Positions 13,701-23,975 of a stretch of DNA of 64,000 bases are shown piece after piece. Numbering within the stretch: the first letter of the stretch is position 1; every line of letters begins with the position of its first letter. This DNA is from Hexactinellida sp. DTS-2022. Lineage: Eukaryota > Porifera > Hexactinellida. The position numbers and the translations under genes are program-made. The stretch is taken from positions 2,480,001-2,544,000 of the forward strand of contig JAPNXP010000003.1 in the NCBI GenBank assembly GCA_028753945.1. The letters are read 5' to 3'. The notes under the pieces were generated by a model that did no database searches, was not told the origin of the DNA, and worked only from the letters and a program-made list of their open reading frames with translations.

Positions 13701-16700
13701 CAAGAACGTCCTTGATGTTGCTTTCAAAAGATAGCTTTCTAGCCAAACTCTCCCTGTATTTTCGCACATACTTGTTTAACGCCTCGAGGCCTTCCTCAGA
13801 GAATTTTTTAAGTCCATATCCATTATTGTATGTAGCGATAAGTTCTGGTGAATGAGCCAACAATTTGTGAAGTGAAGGGGTAATATTGACCCAATTGAAT
13901 TTTAAAACTATTAATTCGTATGTGGTTGTACAAATATCTGCTAACCGGGTTGTATCCACCTTATGAGTACTGTTGAACACTCTTAGAATAGCTGAGAGAT
14001 TATTGCACAGGATTTTGACGATTTCTTTATCTGCTTCACTTATCGTAGACGTAGCCCAGTTAATGAAGTCTCTTTTGTTGGAGAAACAGTTCCTTGCAAC
14101 ATTTCCGGTTGTAGTGGTTCCACCATCACAAGAAGGGAGATCAATTTGCAGCCCTGTTTTCTCGTACAACAAGGATCTGATTCTCTTCATAGAATTTTGA
14201 ATATGTTGAGATGTTGGAGACCATTTTTTTAATCCGGCATCAAGGTGATAAATAAGCAGCATCAGCCACCTGAAAACACATAAATAGCTATGCAGAGGTG
14301 ATGCTGAGAGTATATCCTTGTTCGATGTCGGAGGATGTGTTAAACCAAACCTGGAGTTTGAATCAAGTTTCAAAAATTCGGTAATTTCAACGTCGTTAAA
14401 AATAGATATTGCATCTTGAATTTGTCGATTAATAGGATAGCAAGATCTAATCAATTCAAGGTCTTTAAGTTGCAAGTGAGTTGCTGTACACAACTGACAT
14501 GAAGCACCGCCTGCGCCGCTCAGTATTTTGGACATTTTTCCATCGAACATAGTTCGGCTTATTTTAACATGACAATGTCCATCTGCTAACTCGATCTCAT
14601 CTGTTTCCAAAAGATTCGTAGGAGTATTTATGAATTCTTTCATGAGAAATTCGACGTTTTCATGATTTTCACTCTTCGCTAGTAAAAGTACAGGGCGTGT
14701 GGTGAATGGGGAATTGGGAATTAAGTTAGACCAGATAATATTCTTTGCACAATCCTTAATTGTAAGAGGCTTAAAGGCATACAGAATAAAGCTTTTCGTT
14801 GTGAAATTAGGATCATTATTTAATTGATTATATATTCGATGACTGCCCGAACCATCTAAGCCATCAGCAATCTCAAATTCAATTGGATATTGTTGGGAAT
14901 TTAGTTCCATTGTTTGCAAAATCCTGTCCGCGGTATGTTTGACTATTTCAAAATAAGAATGAGTGACACCAATATTCTGCCCTTCCCTGTGTATAAATTT
15001 AATTTTTGGAGTTAGGGCTATTTGTGATCTAAAAAGAGCAATGTGATCGTAAGATGGAAAGATTATACCTTCTGGTTTGCACAGCTTTCTGATATTCGAA
15101 TATTTTCGTTTCCCAATTTCTAGAATGTCGAGCAAAAATGCAGACTTATCAATAGGCAATTGCTTGTATGAATTGGAGAAGGTGCCTGTTTGTAATATCT
15201 CGGTGCAAACTTTGGATACTTTCCTGTCGTGTACAATGGTAGAAATTAATTTGAGGGCGAGGCTTGCAATGTCTTTCTCCTCTACCCTTTCACGATCAGC
15301 AATATAGCGTATATGTTGCAACAAGACTGTTAATCTGGACCTTTGGGATTCATATTGTAATTCAGTTATATGTTTTCTGGGGACAAATGAACTTTCTTCA
15401 GTAAAAATACCGGCACATTTCAAGCAAACTGTCTTTTTTTCGCAAATGCAAGTTTCGCATAAAGTGGTCGTGATAGAGTCGATAGTTGATTGGCTCACTA
15501 TTGAAAATGACTTGCTTCTTGTAAGGAATTTCTGGTCTCGTTTTGCTACTTCCTCAAATGGTTGGCAATTCCAATCTTCAAGCGTTTGATTTTTGACATT
15601 TGTAGTCCTTGTCAATTTAATTCGCCCAAATTTCCTTTTCAGAGATTGAAAGGTGTCTTCATCAAGATCGAACGTTTCGATATAGTTTCGAGCAGCATTA
15701 GAAGGGTTTTCACTCTTTGTAAGAAGTGTATAAGCCTCATTATTATTCATCTTTTATAATATAATGTAACAAATTGGTATAAAAAGTAACAATATTAATA
15801 TAATAAGAAATCTTGAAATGGGACTTTTTGTCCGATTTTTGTTTTTCGGAACTTTTAGGTGTCTAGAAAGTATGTTCGCGCAATTTCGGGGGCCTAGAAA
15901 GGCTTTATAATTCAAATTAACCCTATAAATATTGTTTAAAACATATAGGCAAGTTCGCACTCCTGTGCCCTTTTAAGATTCTACGGGGGTATATATATCT
16001 ACATTATATTTCAATATAGAATTGTATGGTAATTTTGAAGCAAATGGAATGGAACAGTAATTTCAAATAAAAGGAGCACAACCCGCAAAATATATTTATG
16101 ATGGTTATATCATTAGTTTATTAACACTGTTCGTTCATTCTGTACATATTCTCTAAGCATGAAGAATTGTAATGAGTGAACGAATAGTATGAATTTTGAA
16201 ATCAAATTACAAATCAAAAACCAGCATGACGTCAATTCACCTATAACTCTTGCAAATGTTGATGGATCCAGTTCATTTTTTGAACAGCGAAGTTTGAGAA
16301 TATGGTGAACCTATATACTTAAAAGCATTCAAATCTAAGTAGATAGATTTTTTACCTAATCGACCTATTCCTGCCACTGTGCCGTCCCATCCCTATTAAA
16401 TTAATTTTATCCAATATACGATTAAATATATTTCCAGCATTGTTTCTCCAAGTATTTTGATGTTTGATTACTGATTATTAGTTTATAGATTATTGTTTAG
16501 TATAGATTATATAAAGTTGATTAGTAATTAATACAGTAGTATAGTAGTTTCTTATATGGTACTAAATATAACTACAGAGTACTATTATATAGTATATGCA
16601 AGCCATTTTGTTTGAGCTCCGCATCCGCATACGCTTTCGCGGATGCAAAGAAAAAAATTCCGCATCAGTATCTGAATCCCAGGTTATACCTTACTTACAG

Positions 16701-19700
16701 TAAAATCATACCAAAGTGGGTCAGGTTGTACAATACTTATATAAGTATTGTACAACTTCACCCACTTTGGTATGATTAATGCTGCGTTATGGCATGACAT
16801 TACCACTAACCTCGATTCTCTGTATCTCCCTTTCCCTCTTCTTATCCTCCCATTCCCGCTCTGGATCAATATCTCTCGAGGTGAACACAACAGAGCTCGA
16901 GCTAGAGAGCGTGTTCTTAATCTCTTGGTACATACGCCGATGTCTCTGTGTAGATTCTCTGTCGCGTGATATTGACATATTGAGACCTATACAATACATA
17001 CAATCATGAAATACCATATATTTTACTATTCCAAAGATCGTGATCATGCAGTGTAAGTCAGAAAAAAAACGTAATAAAAGACAATGGATAAACCCTGAAC
17101 TTTTGAATCCAGCCTTACATAAGAATATGAACTAAATAATATTTCTCTAAATCCATTTATAATATGATAAGCGATAATTTCATTATATAATTATTTATCC
17201 CTAGGTGGTCCCAGGAAAGTGAAAGTGAAACTGAAAGTTAATTCAGTTTCAATTGAAAGTGAAAATGGGGTATTTTCTATTTATACCTTGGACCCCAAGT
17301 CATCCCCAGGATAACGATATAACTTATTAAAATTAACCATGATTACCAAATGGAAATACTTGTATGAATAGAGCTCAAGCTGAGTAGAGCAGTCTTTAGT
17401 ATGTAAGGCACTGAAAAGGTTTTTTATCAGTTCCTAAATTGAGTATAATGAAAGCAGCCAGGCTTTTTTAGCTATTAGAAATAACTGAGCTCTATATACG
17501 GTAAGTACAGTAGACTCCGGTTAATAAGAGTCAATGGTTAAATGGGTCTCCCGCTTAATTGGCTCAAACTACCTTCGCCAAAATTTACCCAATTAAGCGG
17601 AGTCGACTGCATTCTCTTCCCATTTTTAATTATAATCTGTAACTCAATCCTATTCAAAATTCCTCACCCCCTATATAACAGAACATATAAATAACCCACC
17701 TTAAAAATTACCTGATCTAGAAGTCTTTTTAATTTTACGGTCTTCAAATTCGCGAGATTTATTGGCTGCAAATGAGTTTTTAGTTAGAATCTCTCTCAAG
17801 TCTTTATGCGTGTGATGCTCTAAATGTTTCGAAATTCCGCGTTTTTTATCACGAGATGACTCATCGAGTTTTCTCGAGCTTCTATGTGAAGTGGAGTGTG
17901 ACTTGTCTTTATTAATTTCTCGTTGTTTGTTTTCTTTGTCAGAGAGTTCAGCGATTTGTTCGTTATTTCCATTTTCTTTTGTATCAAAAGATGGACCTTG
18001 TTCTCCGACTAAAAATAAATAACTAACTAACAAACTTTTAAAAATTTTGCTAGATAATTAATAATTTAGACTTATAAACTAAACTTGTACGCAGAGGGTC
18101 CGACATAGGCGTCAAGTTTTGGAATATACAATCAAAGATGGGGGGGCCCACTGGTAGGTTTGCTAAATGTTTCCAGATTTGTTTCTTCAGAAACAAAATC
18201 ATCAAAAGGATCACTTTCATATAAAAATTAAATCCACCGAAAGGTCCGGGAGGTCGCTTCCAGTGACCCCCCGCCCCCCCAAAACCCCCAAACTTGGCGC
18301 CTATGGGGTCCGAATAGATCGGAATCCTTATCCATATTCAGTTCATAATCCATCTCATCTAGATTTAAAATTTAAAATCCGTTCCAAAATCCGTAAATTA
18401 CGGATTTGATGGATTTGGAAACCGTCAGATCCATCCGGACCCTATCCTCTGTCCATAGCTGATTTTCAAATCCGTTCGGATTTCACAATCCATTCGAAAT
18501 TCCAAAATCCATACGATTTCAAAAACCATACGGAATTGCATATACATACCAGGGCCGACGGAAGTGGTCAGGCCATGGCCTGACCACTCTTACGTCACTA
18601 CTTAGGCCAGCAAGCCATGGCCTGACCACTTCATAACTGCTTCCGCCGGCCTGCATACAGATTTCTAGATCCAATTCATCCAAATGGTTGGTTAGAAGTA
18701 TTTCTAGTAAGTATTATATGTACATAGTCTACTCCGCTTAATTGGGAGTCGGGACACGTTTGTTTCAGAGATCTTGTCCCAATTAACCAAAAATTTTGCA
18801 TAATGTAGTGATCTAGAGCAATTTACAATAATTTCAGGTTTCAACCTGTTATAACAATTCCTCCATTACCTGCGAACCCTTGAGGCTTCTCACACCCATA
18901 GTATGAGCCCTAAAATCTTGTGGACCGTTGGAACTATCAGTAAACCGCAAGGTCATAATCTCTGGTAAATTACGATTTTACGGAAATCAATAAGACAATA
19001 AACCCTATTTAAATATATTGTTATACCTTTATCAGAATTGATCAAGATTATTAGAGTTCGTTCTATCAATATGAATTTTCTATTGAGCGAGTACCAATTT
19101 TAACCCAAATTGTTTAGGATTGTCCCGATTAACCGAAATTTTTTAGTATTTGCTCTTATGGAAAAGATTTGGTTATTGGGGAGTTGTCCCAACAGGGTTC
19201 TCGCAAGGATTTTTCGTTGTAAGGGTACATGAGTGTGAGATAATACTTAATGTCAATGATTTAATGAAACCTTCAAATAATAATATTGACTCAAAGGGTA
19301 CATGCCCACACACAACATGTGAATAAAGGGTACAATAGCTTTCAAGAAGGGCATGTACCTTTTGATAGAGGCCTAGCGAGAACACTGTGTCCCAATTAGG
19401 CGGAGTCTACTGTATAATAAATTTAGAAGGTACTGCTGTATGACGGTTTACTTAATTTTATTACCAAAACAATAATTAACCATGGATACTTTCTATCCAT
19501 GACGGTTTACTTACCGTCTTTGCAATGGCTTCACACTTTATACTTCCTATTACACATCCAGCACTTATAAGGATTCACATCTCAAATTCTAATTGGAAAA
19601 TGTCATTATGGCCCAAAATATCTATTGCTAATATGGAAATTATTACTGTGCATGGCCTACTTAATATACGGCTAGATATGTCACCGAGAAGGCCATAAAA

Positions 19701-22700
19701 CGAGAAGGCCAGTTTCAAATTTTCATTTTAGGATAAACTATGCCTCCTATTGTTGTTATTTGGGTTGTATATGGGGTAATCAACCATTGCGAGTTCATTA
19801 GAACCACTTTTGAGAATCTCAGATTTGTGGTTAAGCTGTTTAGGCGCCATTTAATGATGACACCACAAGTATACAAAAATGTAAAATTCGAGTCTAAAGA
19901 ACTGCGAGAAAATGAAAATAATTTGCTAATATACTTAGAATACATTTTCCGAATATATAATGAGAATGAATATATATAAACCAGCAATTATAAACGTTTT
20001 ATGTACAAAAATAGTAAGTTTTAATTCGGATACTTACTTGTATTTTAGCATGTGGTTGCTTAATAATTTTTAAATTTTTTTAAAATGTCGCCATTTTGTG
20101 ATTTAGTAGTCTTTGGGGTATGAAATATATCCCTATATTAGTATTCCTATTATAAAATTATTAGAAAATAGGAAGAAACTGAAATTTATGATATTTGAAA
20201 TTTTTTTCATTTTACCATAAATTGTTACCGTCATCATTAAATTGCGCCTAAACAGCTTAACCACAAATCTGAGATTCTCAAAAGTGGTTCTAATGAACTC
20301 GCAATGGTTGATTACCCCACATACAACCCAAATAACAACAATAGGAGGCATAGTTTATCCTAGAATGAAAATTTGAAACTGGCCTTCTCGTTTTATGGCC
20401 TTCTCGGTGACATATCTAGCCGTATATTAAGTAGGCCATGTACTGTGCCGACTATACTATAGTATAGTGGCCCAGTATTGGTCTTAGTGCTTTGGTAAAT
20501 TATTATTATTATTAGTCCGTAGATCCTCCACAGAACAGAGTTTTATTAACTAAGAACTGAAAATTTCCAGAGCTTTTTACGAGTCACTTGATTGACTCGA
20601 TGACTCGCGAGTCACCACGAGTCATCGAGTCAGACTCGGTGACTCGAGTCACTGAATTTTATCACGAGTCAAATGACTCGGTGACTCATGAAAAGTCCTG
20701 AAATTTTCAGGACAGGTGTCTCATGGGTTACAGATGTGCACCTGGGGTCACGATTTTTTATCACATTTTTTTGGACACATTTTTGCACCTATTTAATGCT
20801 AGAAAAGGAACAATAAATAGTACCCGAATAATAAATATATATGCATTCGATAGAGGATTTAATTCCTTTCAGTGCACGAATTTTCAAAATAAAACTCAAG
20901 ACATCTATATGAAAATGTGGGAAGCAATTCAACAACTATATCCACCACTGGACCACCAGCACAACCAACTCATCTGTTGATGGATTTTGAAAAGGCAGCA
21001 ATAAATAGTTTTCTTCATTACTGGCCACATACCATTGTGAAAGGTTGTTTCTTTCACTTAACCCAAAATATTTTTAGAAAGGTATAAAGCGAAGGACTTC
21101 AAAATGAGTACCAACAAATCCAGACTTTGTGTTGCAAGTGAAACTTTTACCAGCTCTTGCATTCGCACCACCATTTGATGTTCAAACACTCTTCCCGGTT
21201 GTAGTTCAAATCTTCCCATGCCAGTTACTGAAGGTTTGGTTCTGTATTTCGAACGTACATACATTGGAAGAACCCTCCCGGGTGGTGCATTTCAACAACC
21301 CATATTTCCTATTGCAATGTGGAATTACCATTAGAAGCACTTGCAGGATACCCCAGAACAACCAATGCAGTGGCGGCCTGGCGCCGCTCTTTCAATTCTA
21401 CTGTTGGTTGTCATCATCCGACTATTTGAAAATGTATACAAGCATTAAAATTGGAACAGGGCATTGTAGAAGTAAACAAATGAAATTCCTAGCAGGGGAG
21501 AACAAAGCGGATCAAATGGCAACATAAGGAAGAAACACTCAAGAACATAATCCAGGAATACTTAAATCGCACAATGTTGGAATTTTTGAAGGGTATTGCT
21601 TATCATATAGGAATGGATTGGATACGTATACCGACAGTTCGAGATACGACATTTCGATACGTGTTATGGAATAATATAAATTGCTTAATGAACTTGAATA
21701 AATTTAAATAATATGATTGAATGCAATTAAGATAATAAAGATTAAATATTTTATATACGTATATAGTTAAATCCGGTATCCCCTTGCAAAGACGGTAAGT
21801 AAACCGTCATGGATAGAAAGTATCCATGGTTAATAATGGTTATAGTAATAGAGGTAAGAAAGCTGTCATGGTAAGTAAACCGTCATACAACAGTACAAAG
21901 AACATTCTCAATCCATATTACTATTATGGGTTTTTAGATAAATCCGTTCCAAAATCCGTAAATTACGGATTTAATGGATTTGGAATCCGTCAATTCCGTA
22001 AATCTGTAATCTATCCGGACCCTGTGCTTGTACGCCAATAATTAGAACCAAATATTTTAAATAGATACTTTATGAAACTGAGCTCTATTATAAACATCGA
22101 AATTATTTTTCTAAGCTTTTGGCACAGATAAATTAAAAGTTTTCCTTATGGAAAAAAGTTACCAGTAACTGAGTTCATAAAAGATTCCCTTAATTAATCG
22201 GATTTGTATTAATTCTATTGCAAATTAGATTTGGTACGAATATCGGTATATATTGTCCCCGTTAACCGAAAATTTGAGTGTAAACTGTATCGGGATACAT
22301 TGGTTCATGGACATTATCCACTTATGAAAAGTCTACTCTATACCTTTCTGTTTTGTATTAATTCCATCTGTGTTAGGGAATTCCTGTTCGTCCTCCATTC
22401 CACTGGTGAATATCTCAATTCTATCTTCCTGCCCTACAGCTGTTGAGTTGTCAATAGTTTGATTCTGTTCTCCTTCATTGTGAGATTCTACTGCAGTACT
22501 TTGAATAGCAACTGCTGTATCATGTGCTACACTTATCTCTGTTATAGAGTGAATAACATCTGCTACACCCATTACTGTCGTAGAGTGAATAACAACAGCT
22601 GCTGTATCAGTTGCTACACATGGTTCTTTTGCAGAATTAATAGCCGCAGGGACAGGGGTAGTTGATGTGGGTTCCTAAATTAGCACCTCGTTAGTACAAC

Positions 22701-23624
22701 ACCAGGGGACCTGTCAAATATGTTCACCCGTGAACTACGGTTCACCTTATCCGGAATTTGTATTAATCAAATTATCAATTTTGTATTAACTGTGTTGTGT
22801 AGTGTTCGTACTAACGAGGTTCTACTGTACGTATTTATATAAGTATATAGTACTTATAGAGATACATTCGACTCTGCTTAATTCAGATACCAACATAATA
22901 ATGGATACAAACTACCGGAGTTAGCCTGTCTAAATTAAGCATAGTTTTCGAATGTATAACAGAAATTCTCATGTACTGTCGACTCCGCTTAATTAGGTCA
23001 CTTTGGTCCGAGGGCAGTTTCACCCAAGTTAAGCGGATAACCCAAATAACCAGTGGCTTAATTAAGTGGATATAATTATTCAGTGATGATCGCTATCAAT
23101 AGTAATGGACTTACTGTTATTTTCCTACCAACTTATGACAATGATTTGCTATAGAGAATATATGAAAATCAGAAAATCTATTTTAATCCAACTTCTTATA
23201 CAAAACTACGAGTACTCTAACCAATACCCAAATTTCCTATCAAACTCTTATTATGACACATGTCTGACCTAAAAGGAAGTTTTCTGTCTCGGTGGCTTCA
23301 TTATTAATGTAAATCGCAAAAATTCAATAAACATACTAAATACCTAGAGGCTAGAGATTGTGAAAACTCCAAGCTTTAGAGGTAGGTATACACTCAATAA
23401 ACTAACTTACCTGAATACTAATATTATACTCTACAGATTCAAATGAGATTGGTTGAGAGGTTTCGTGCTCACACAGGGAAACAGACGAGTATTCAAGTAG
23501 ACTAGTGTTATCCAGTGAGGTTTGCGTTAGAGGTTGTGTAGGGTCTGTAGTATATGTGTCTATGAGTGTAGGAACAGAAGGAGTGTTGTTATTGTCTTGT
23601 GATTCAGCATTGCTAGTCATAACT
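10149..23624 (-). CDS. ACIN1: Acinus orthologue (ASAP/EJC-associated RNA-binding protein), seven exons
   Basis: Seven exons on the minus strand join with consistent phases and GT-AG borders: 23411-23624, 22344-22674, 17712-18008, 16811-16986, 12480-12768, 11438-11983 and 10149-10705. From the ATG at 23620 the model encodes about 801 residues. The order is a Ser/Thr/Asp-rich N-terminus, an Arg/Glu-rich helical stretch, the divergent RRM (LVRPFTQQQLKSML, then FWTDKNKTQCCCVY and ALHGARWP), a long Lys/Glu-rich linker, and the RSB motif LLDTLFRKTVAEPCIYWLPL near the C-terminus. In animals Acinus binds RNPS1 and SAP18 through the RSB motif (ASAP complex) and acts in the nucleus in splicing and exon-junction-complex functions. 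No SAP domain was found, so either upstream exons are missing or this is a SAP-less form. The 4.0-kb and 4.3-kb introns are filled with transposons. Confidence 0.9.
11438..11983 (-). CDS. ACIN1: Acinus exon 6: end of the RRM and Lys/Glu-rich linker
   Basis: The acceptor is TATAG|ATACGCC and the donor is CACAG|GTGAGG. It encodes TPHHYFWTDKNKTQCCCVY and NALHGARWPSINPKNL, the second half of the RRM. About 90 residues of low-complexity KEK/KEREK repeats follow. Mirror-image Phe/Leu-rich frames on the opposite strand are shadows of these repeats. Confidence 0.93.
12480..12768 (-). CDS. ACIN1: Acinus exon 5: start of the RRM
   Basis: The acceptor is TTCAG|GTGGAG and the donor is ACAG|GTATGT. It encodes an Arg-rich segment, a Ser-rich linker and the first half of the Acinus RRM (IQNLVRPFTQQQLKSMLYLY), which resembles the vertebrate RPFTLGQLKELL block. 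Confidence 0.92.
13240..16381 (-). mobile_element. RAG1-like (Transib superfamily) transposon, copy 1, complete
   Basis: A 3142-bp element lies in the Acinus intron, in the same orientation as the gene. Both ends carry CACAGTG (13240-13246; inverse CACTGTG at 16375-16381), identical to the consensus V(D)J heptamer and the Transib terminus. It is flanked by a perfect 5-bp duplication CCGTC (13235-13239 and 16382-16386), the Transib duplication length. A shared block TAGGTCGATTAG lies 16 bp from the heptamer at the left end (13263-13274) but 7 bp at the right end (16356-16367). It holds one intact transposase gene and no second gene, so no RAG2-like partner is present. Confidence 0.93.
13519..15750 (-). 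CDS. RAG1-like transposase, intact
   Basis: The gene is a single open frame of 743 residues starting at the ATG at 15750. Similarity to the RAG1/Transib core is visible in order: IADGLDGSGSH (Asp296), MFDGKM (Asp403), GGASCQLC (Cys418 and Cys421, like the RAG1 CTLC zinc pair), TTGNVARNCF (like RAG1 NGNFARKL), PSLHKLLAH (His628 and His633, like the RAG1 HKTLAH zinc pair), and SEEGLEALNKYVRKYR (Glu656, like RAG1 NESGNKLFRRFR). Spacing between the presumed catalytic acids is 107 and 253 residues, against 108 and 254 in RAG1 (D600, D708, E962). The N-terminus has a CETC-CLKC cluster (98-112) and the C-terminus a short Cys/His cluster (729-740). It should cut and join at the CACAGTG ends in the nucleus. 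It looks capable of activity. Confidence 0.92.
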   Translation of the reverse strand: MNNNEAYTLLTKSENPSNAARNYIETFDLDEDTFQSLKRKFGRIKLTRTTNVKNQTLEDWNCQPFEEVAKRDQKFLTRSKSFSIVSQSTIDSITTTLCETCICEKKTVCLKCAGIFTEESSFVPRKHITELQYESQRSRLTVLLQHIRYIADRERVEEKDIASLALKLISTIVHDRKVSKVCTEILQTGTFSNSYKQLPIDKSAFLLDILEIGKRKYSNIRKLCKPEGIIFPSYDHIALFRSQIALTPKIKFIHREGQNIGVTHSYFEIVKHTADRILQTMELNSQQYPIEFEIADGLDGSGSHRIYNQLNNDPNFTTKSFILYAFKPLTIKDCAKNIIWSNLIPNSPFTTRPVLLLAKSENHENVEFLMKEFINTPTNLLETDEIELADGHCHVKISRTMFDGKMSKILSGAGGASCQLCTATHLQLKDLELIRSCYPINRQIQDAISIFNDVEITEFLKLDSNSRFGLTHPPTSNKDILSASPLHSYLCVFRWLMLLIYHLDAGLKKWSPTSQHIQNSMKRIRSLLYEKTGLQIDLPSCDGGTTTTGNVARNCFSNKRDFINWATSTISEADKEIVKILCNNLSAILRVFNSTHKVDTTRLADICTTTYELIVLKFNWVNITPSLHKLLAHSPELIATYNNGYGLKKFSEEGLEALNKYVRKYRESLARKLSFESNIKDVLVRLTTQSDPVLLRYRISTAPKLSSTSNEQFKDLSLQDQLVNSLLRCTNDDHQGCMDCINK
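16811..16986 (-). CDS. ACIN1: Acinus exon 4
   Basis: It runs from acceptor TATAG|GTCTCAAT to donor GAG|GTTAGT and encodes an RDRESTQRHRR and EREWEDKKREREIQR helical stretch. It joins exon 5 in phase 0 (RIE-VERARRELE). The intron after it contains the RAG1-like transposon at 13240-16381. Confidence 0.85.
17508..17609. mobile_element. Small CAGTAGACTCC MITE (pogo/Tc1-like)
   Basis: Inverted ends CAGTAGACTCCGG and AGCGGAGTCGACTG border about 100 bp. TA precedes the left end and CA follows the right. Related ends occur at 18723, 22863, 22978 and 46010. It lies in the Acinus intron between exons 3 and 4. Confidence 0.5.
17712..18008 (-). CDS. ACIN1: Acinus exon 3
   Basis: It runs from acceptor TTTTTAG|TCGG to donor TCAG|GTAATT. 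It encodes a Lys/Asp/Ser-rich segment with SHRSSRKLDESSRDKKR, typical of nuclear RS-like proteins. Its last base joins GT of exon 4 to give Gly. Confidence 0.75.
18104..18305. mobile_element. CATAGGCGCC-family MITE, copy 2
   Basis: The termini are CATAGGCGTCAAGTTTTGG and the inverse CCAAACTTGGCGCCTATG, flanked by a perfect 8-bp duplication GGGTCCGA (18096-18103 and 18306-18313). It is 202 bp with no coding capacity, inserted in the Acinus intron just upstream of exon 3. Its interior closely matches both end regions of the 60869-62131 element, so it looks like an internal deletion of that longer form. Confidence 0.9.
18723..19412. mobile_element. CAGTAGACTCC-type non-autonomous element (pogo/Tc1-like)
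   Basis: The left end ACTCCGCTTAATTGGGA and the right end TCCCAATTAGGCGGAGTCTA are inverted, with TA at both borders. It is 690 bp with no transposase. A CCCAATTAA motif recurs inside. It lies in the Acinus intron between exons 2 and 3. Confidence 0.55.
19651..20440. mobile_element. Foldback MITE with about 210-bp inverted arms
   Basis: The arms (about 19651-19865 and 20228-20440) are near-perfect inverted copies starting CATGGCCTACTTAATATACG. TACTGTG flanks both sides (19644-19650 and 20441-20447). If the ends are read as ATGGCC, the duplication is 9 bp with one mismatch. A half-copy of one arm lies at 45480-45730, directly upstream of a MULE N-terminus, which suggests this is a MULE-derived MITE. 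The frames in the arms are mirror images and not genes. Confidence 0.8.
20568..20700. mobile_element. CGAGTCA-rich hAT-like MITE
   Basis: The ends are CAGAGCTTTTTACGAGTCA and the inverse TGACTCATGAAAAGTCCTG. They are flanked by AAAATTTC and AAATTTTC, an 8-bp duplication with one mismatch. The body is packed with GACTCG/CGAGTC units in both orientations. A sister copy is at 31271. Confidence 0.65.
20885..21540 (+). pseudogene. Mutator-like (MULE) transposase remnant, copy 1
   Basis: Read across frame breaks, the plus strand gives MKMWEAIQQLYPP, a degenerate DFEKAA-type block, VKGCFFHLTQNIF, YFERTYIGR, then TTNAVAAWRRSFNSTVGCH and KQMKFLAGENKAD. This order matches FLYWCH-type MULE transposases and the better copy at 32040-45420. 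It contains several stops and frameshifts, and the 5' half, including the first catalytic Asp, is missing. It is inactive. Confidence 0.75.
22344..22674 (-). CDS. ACIN1: Acinus exon 2
   Basis: It runs from acceptor TTTAG|GAACCC to donor AAAG|GTATAG. It starts in phase 0 and leaves one base, which completes a Val codon with exon 3. It encodes an acidic, Thr/Val-rich segment with no folded domain that I recognise. Confidence 0.7.
22863..23070. repeat. Two small CGACTCYGCTTAATT repeats
   Basis: Starting near 22863 and 22978, short copies with ends resembling CATTCGACTCTGCTTAATT and ACTGTCGACTCCGCTTAATT sit next to each other. They look like decayed relatives of the elements at 17508 and 18723. 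Boundaries are uncertain. Confidence 0.35.
23411..23624 (-). CDS. ACIN1: Acinus exon 1 of the model
   Basis: The acceptor TTATAG precedes 23624 and the donor CAG|GTAAGT follows 23411. The exon holds a Met (MTSNAESQD) four bases in, which I took as the start. Because a good acceptor precedes it, an untranslated or coding exon must lie upstream, so the true start may be elsewhere. It ends in phase 0. The protein is Ser/Thr-rich and disordered-looking. Confidence 0.65.
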
Positions 23625-23700
23625 CTATAAGAAATACAGAAATTAATAAACAAGTTATTTGTTAATATGGAAATGTTCAATGTCCATGGTTAATGAAATA

Positions 23701-23973
23701 CAGTAGAACCTGTATATAACGGCCACTTAGAATAGGCCCACATGACTTCCCATATTATTATCGTATTTCATGAGTCACGAAATTACAACTAGAATCAGTC
23801 ACAGTGTCTGACTCAATGAGTCGTGGTGACGAGTAATTAGATGACTATTTAAAAGCCCTGTTAATAGGCTGTTATAATTAGCCAGTGTTAATTTATAGCG
23901 ATCAAGTGTATGTACATATAACGGCCAATTTTTGGGCAGTCCCTTGGGTGGCCGTCATTAACAGGTTGTACTG
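23701..23973. mobile_element. TA-flanked MITE 5' of Acinus exon 1
   Basis: The ends are CAGTAGAACCTGTATATAACG and the inverse GTTAACA..CAGGTTGTACTG, with TA at both borders (23699-23700 and 23974-23975). A fragment of the CGAGTCA-type MITE seems nested near 23757-23865. It sits about 80 bp upstream of the first modelled Acinus exon. Confidence 0.6.
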
Positions 23974-23975
23974 TA

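Larger units (their letters stand above)
19430..21896 (+). mobile_element. MULE-derived element with about 100-bp inverted ends, carrying two insertions
   Basis: The ends are inverted copies of about 100 bp: GTACTGCTGTATGACGG at the left and CCGTCATACAACAGTAC at the right, followed inwards by AACCATGGATACTTTCTATC and GACGGTTTACTTACCGTC. No clear target duplication was seen. The interior has a decayed Mutator-like transposase (20885-21540) and hosts the elements at 19651-20440 and 20568-20700. It lies in the 4.3-kb Acinus intron. Confidence 0.6.

Noticed and set aside
15751..16381. RAG2-like partner gene in the RAG1-like element
   Set aside because: No kelch-like or PHD-like frame of useful length exists in either RAG1-like element.
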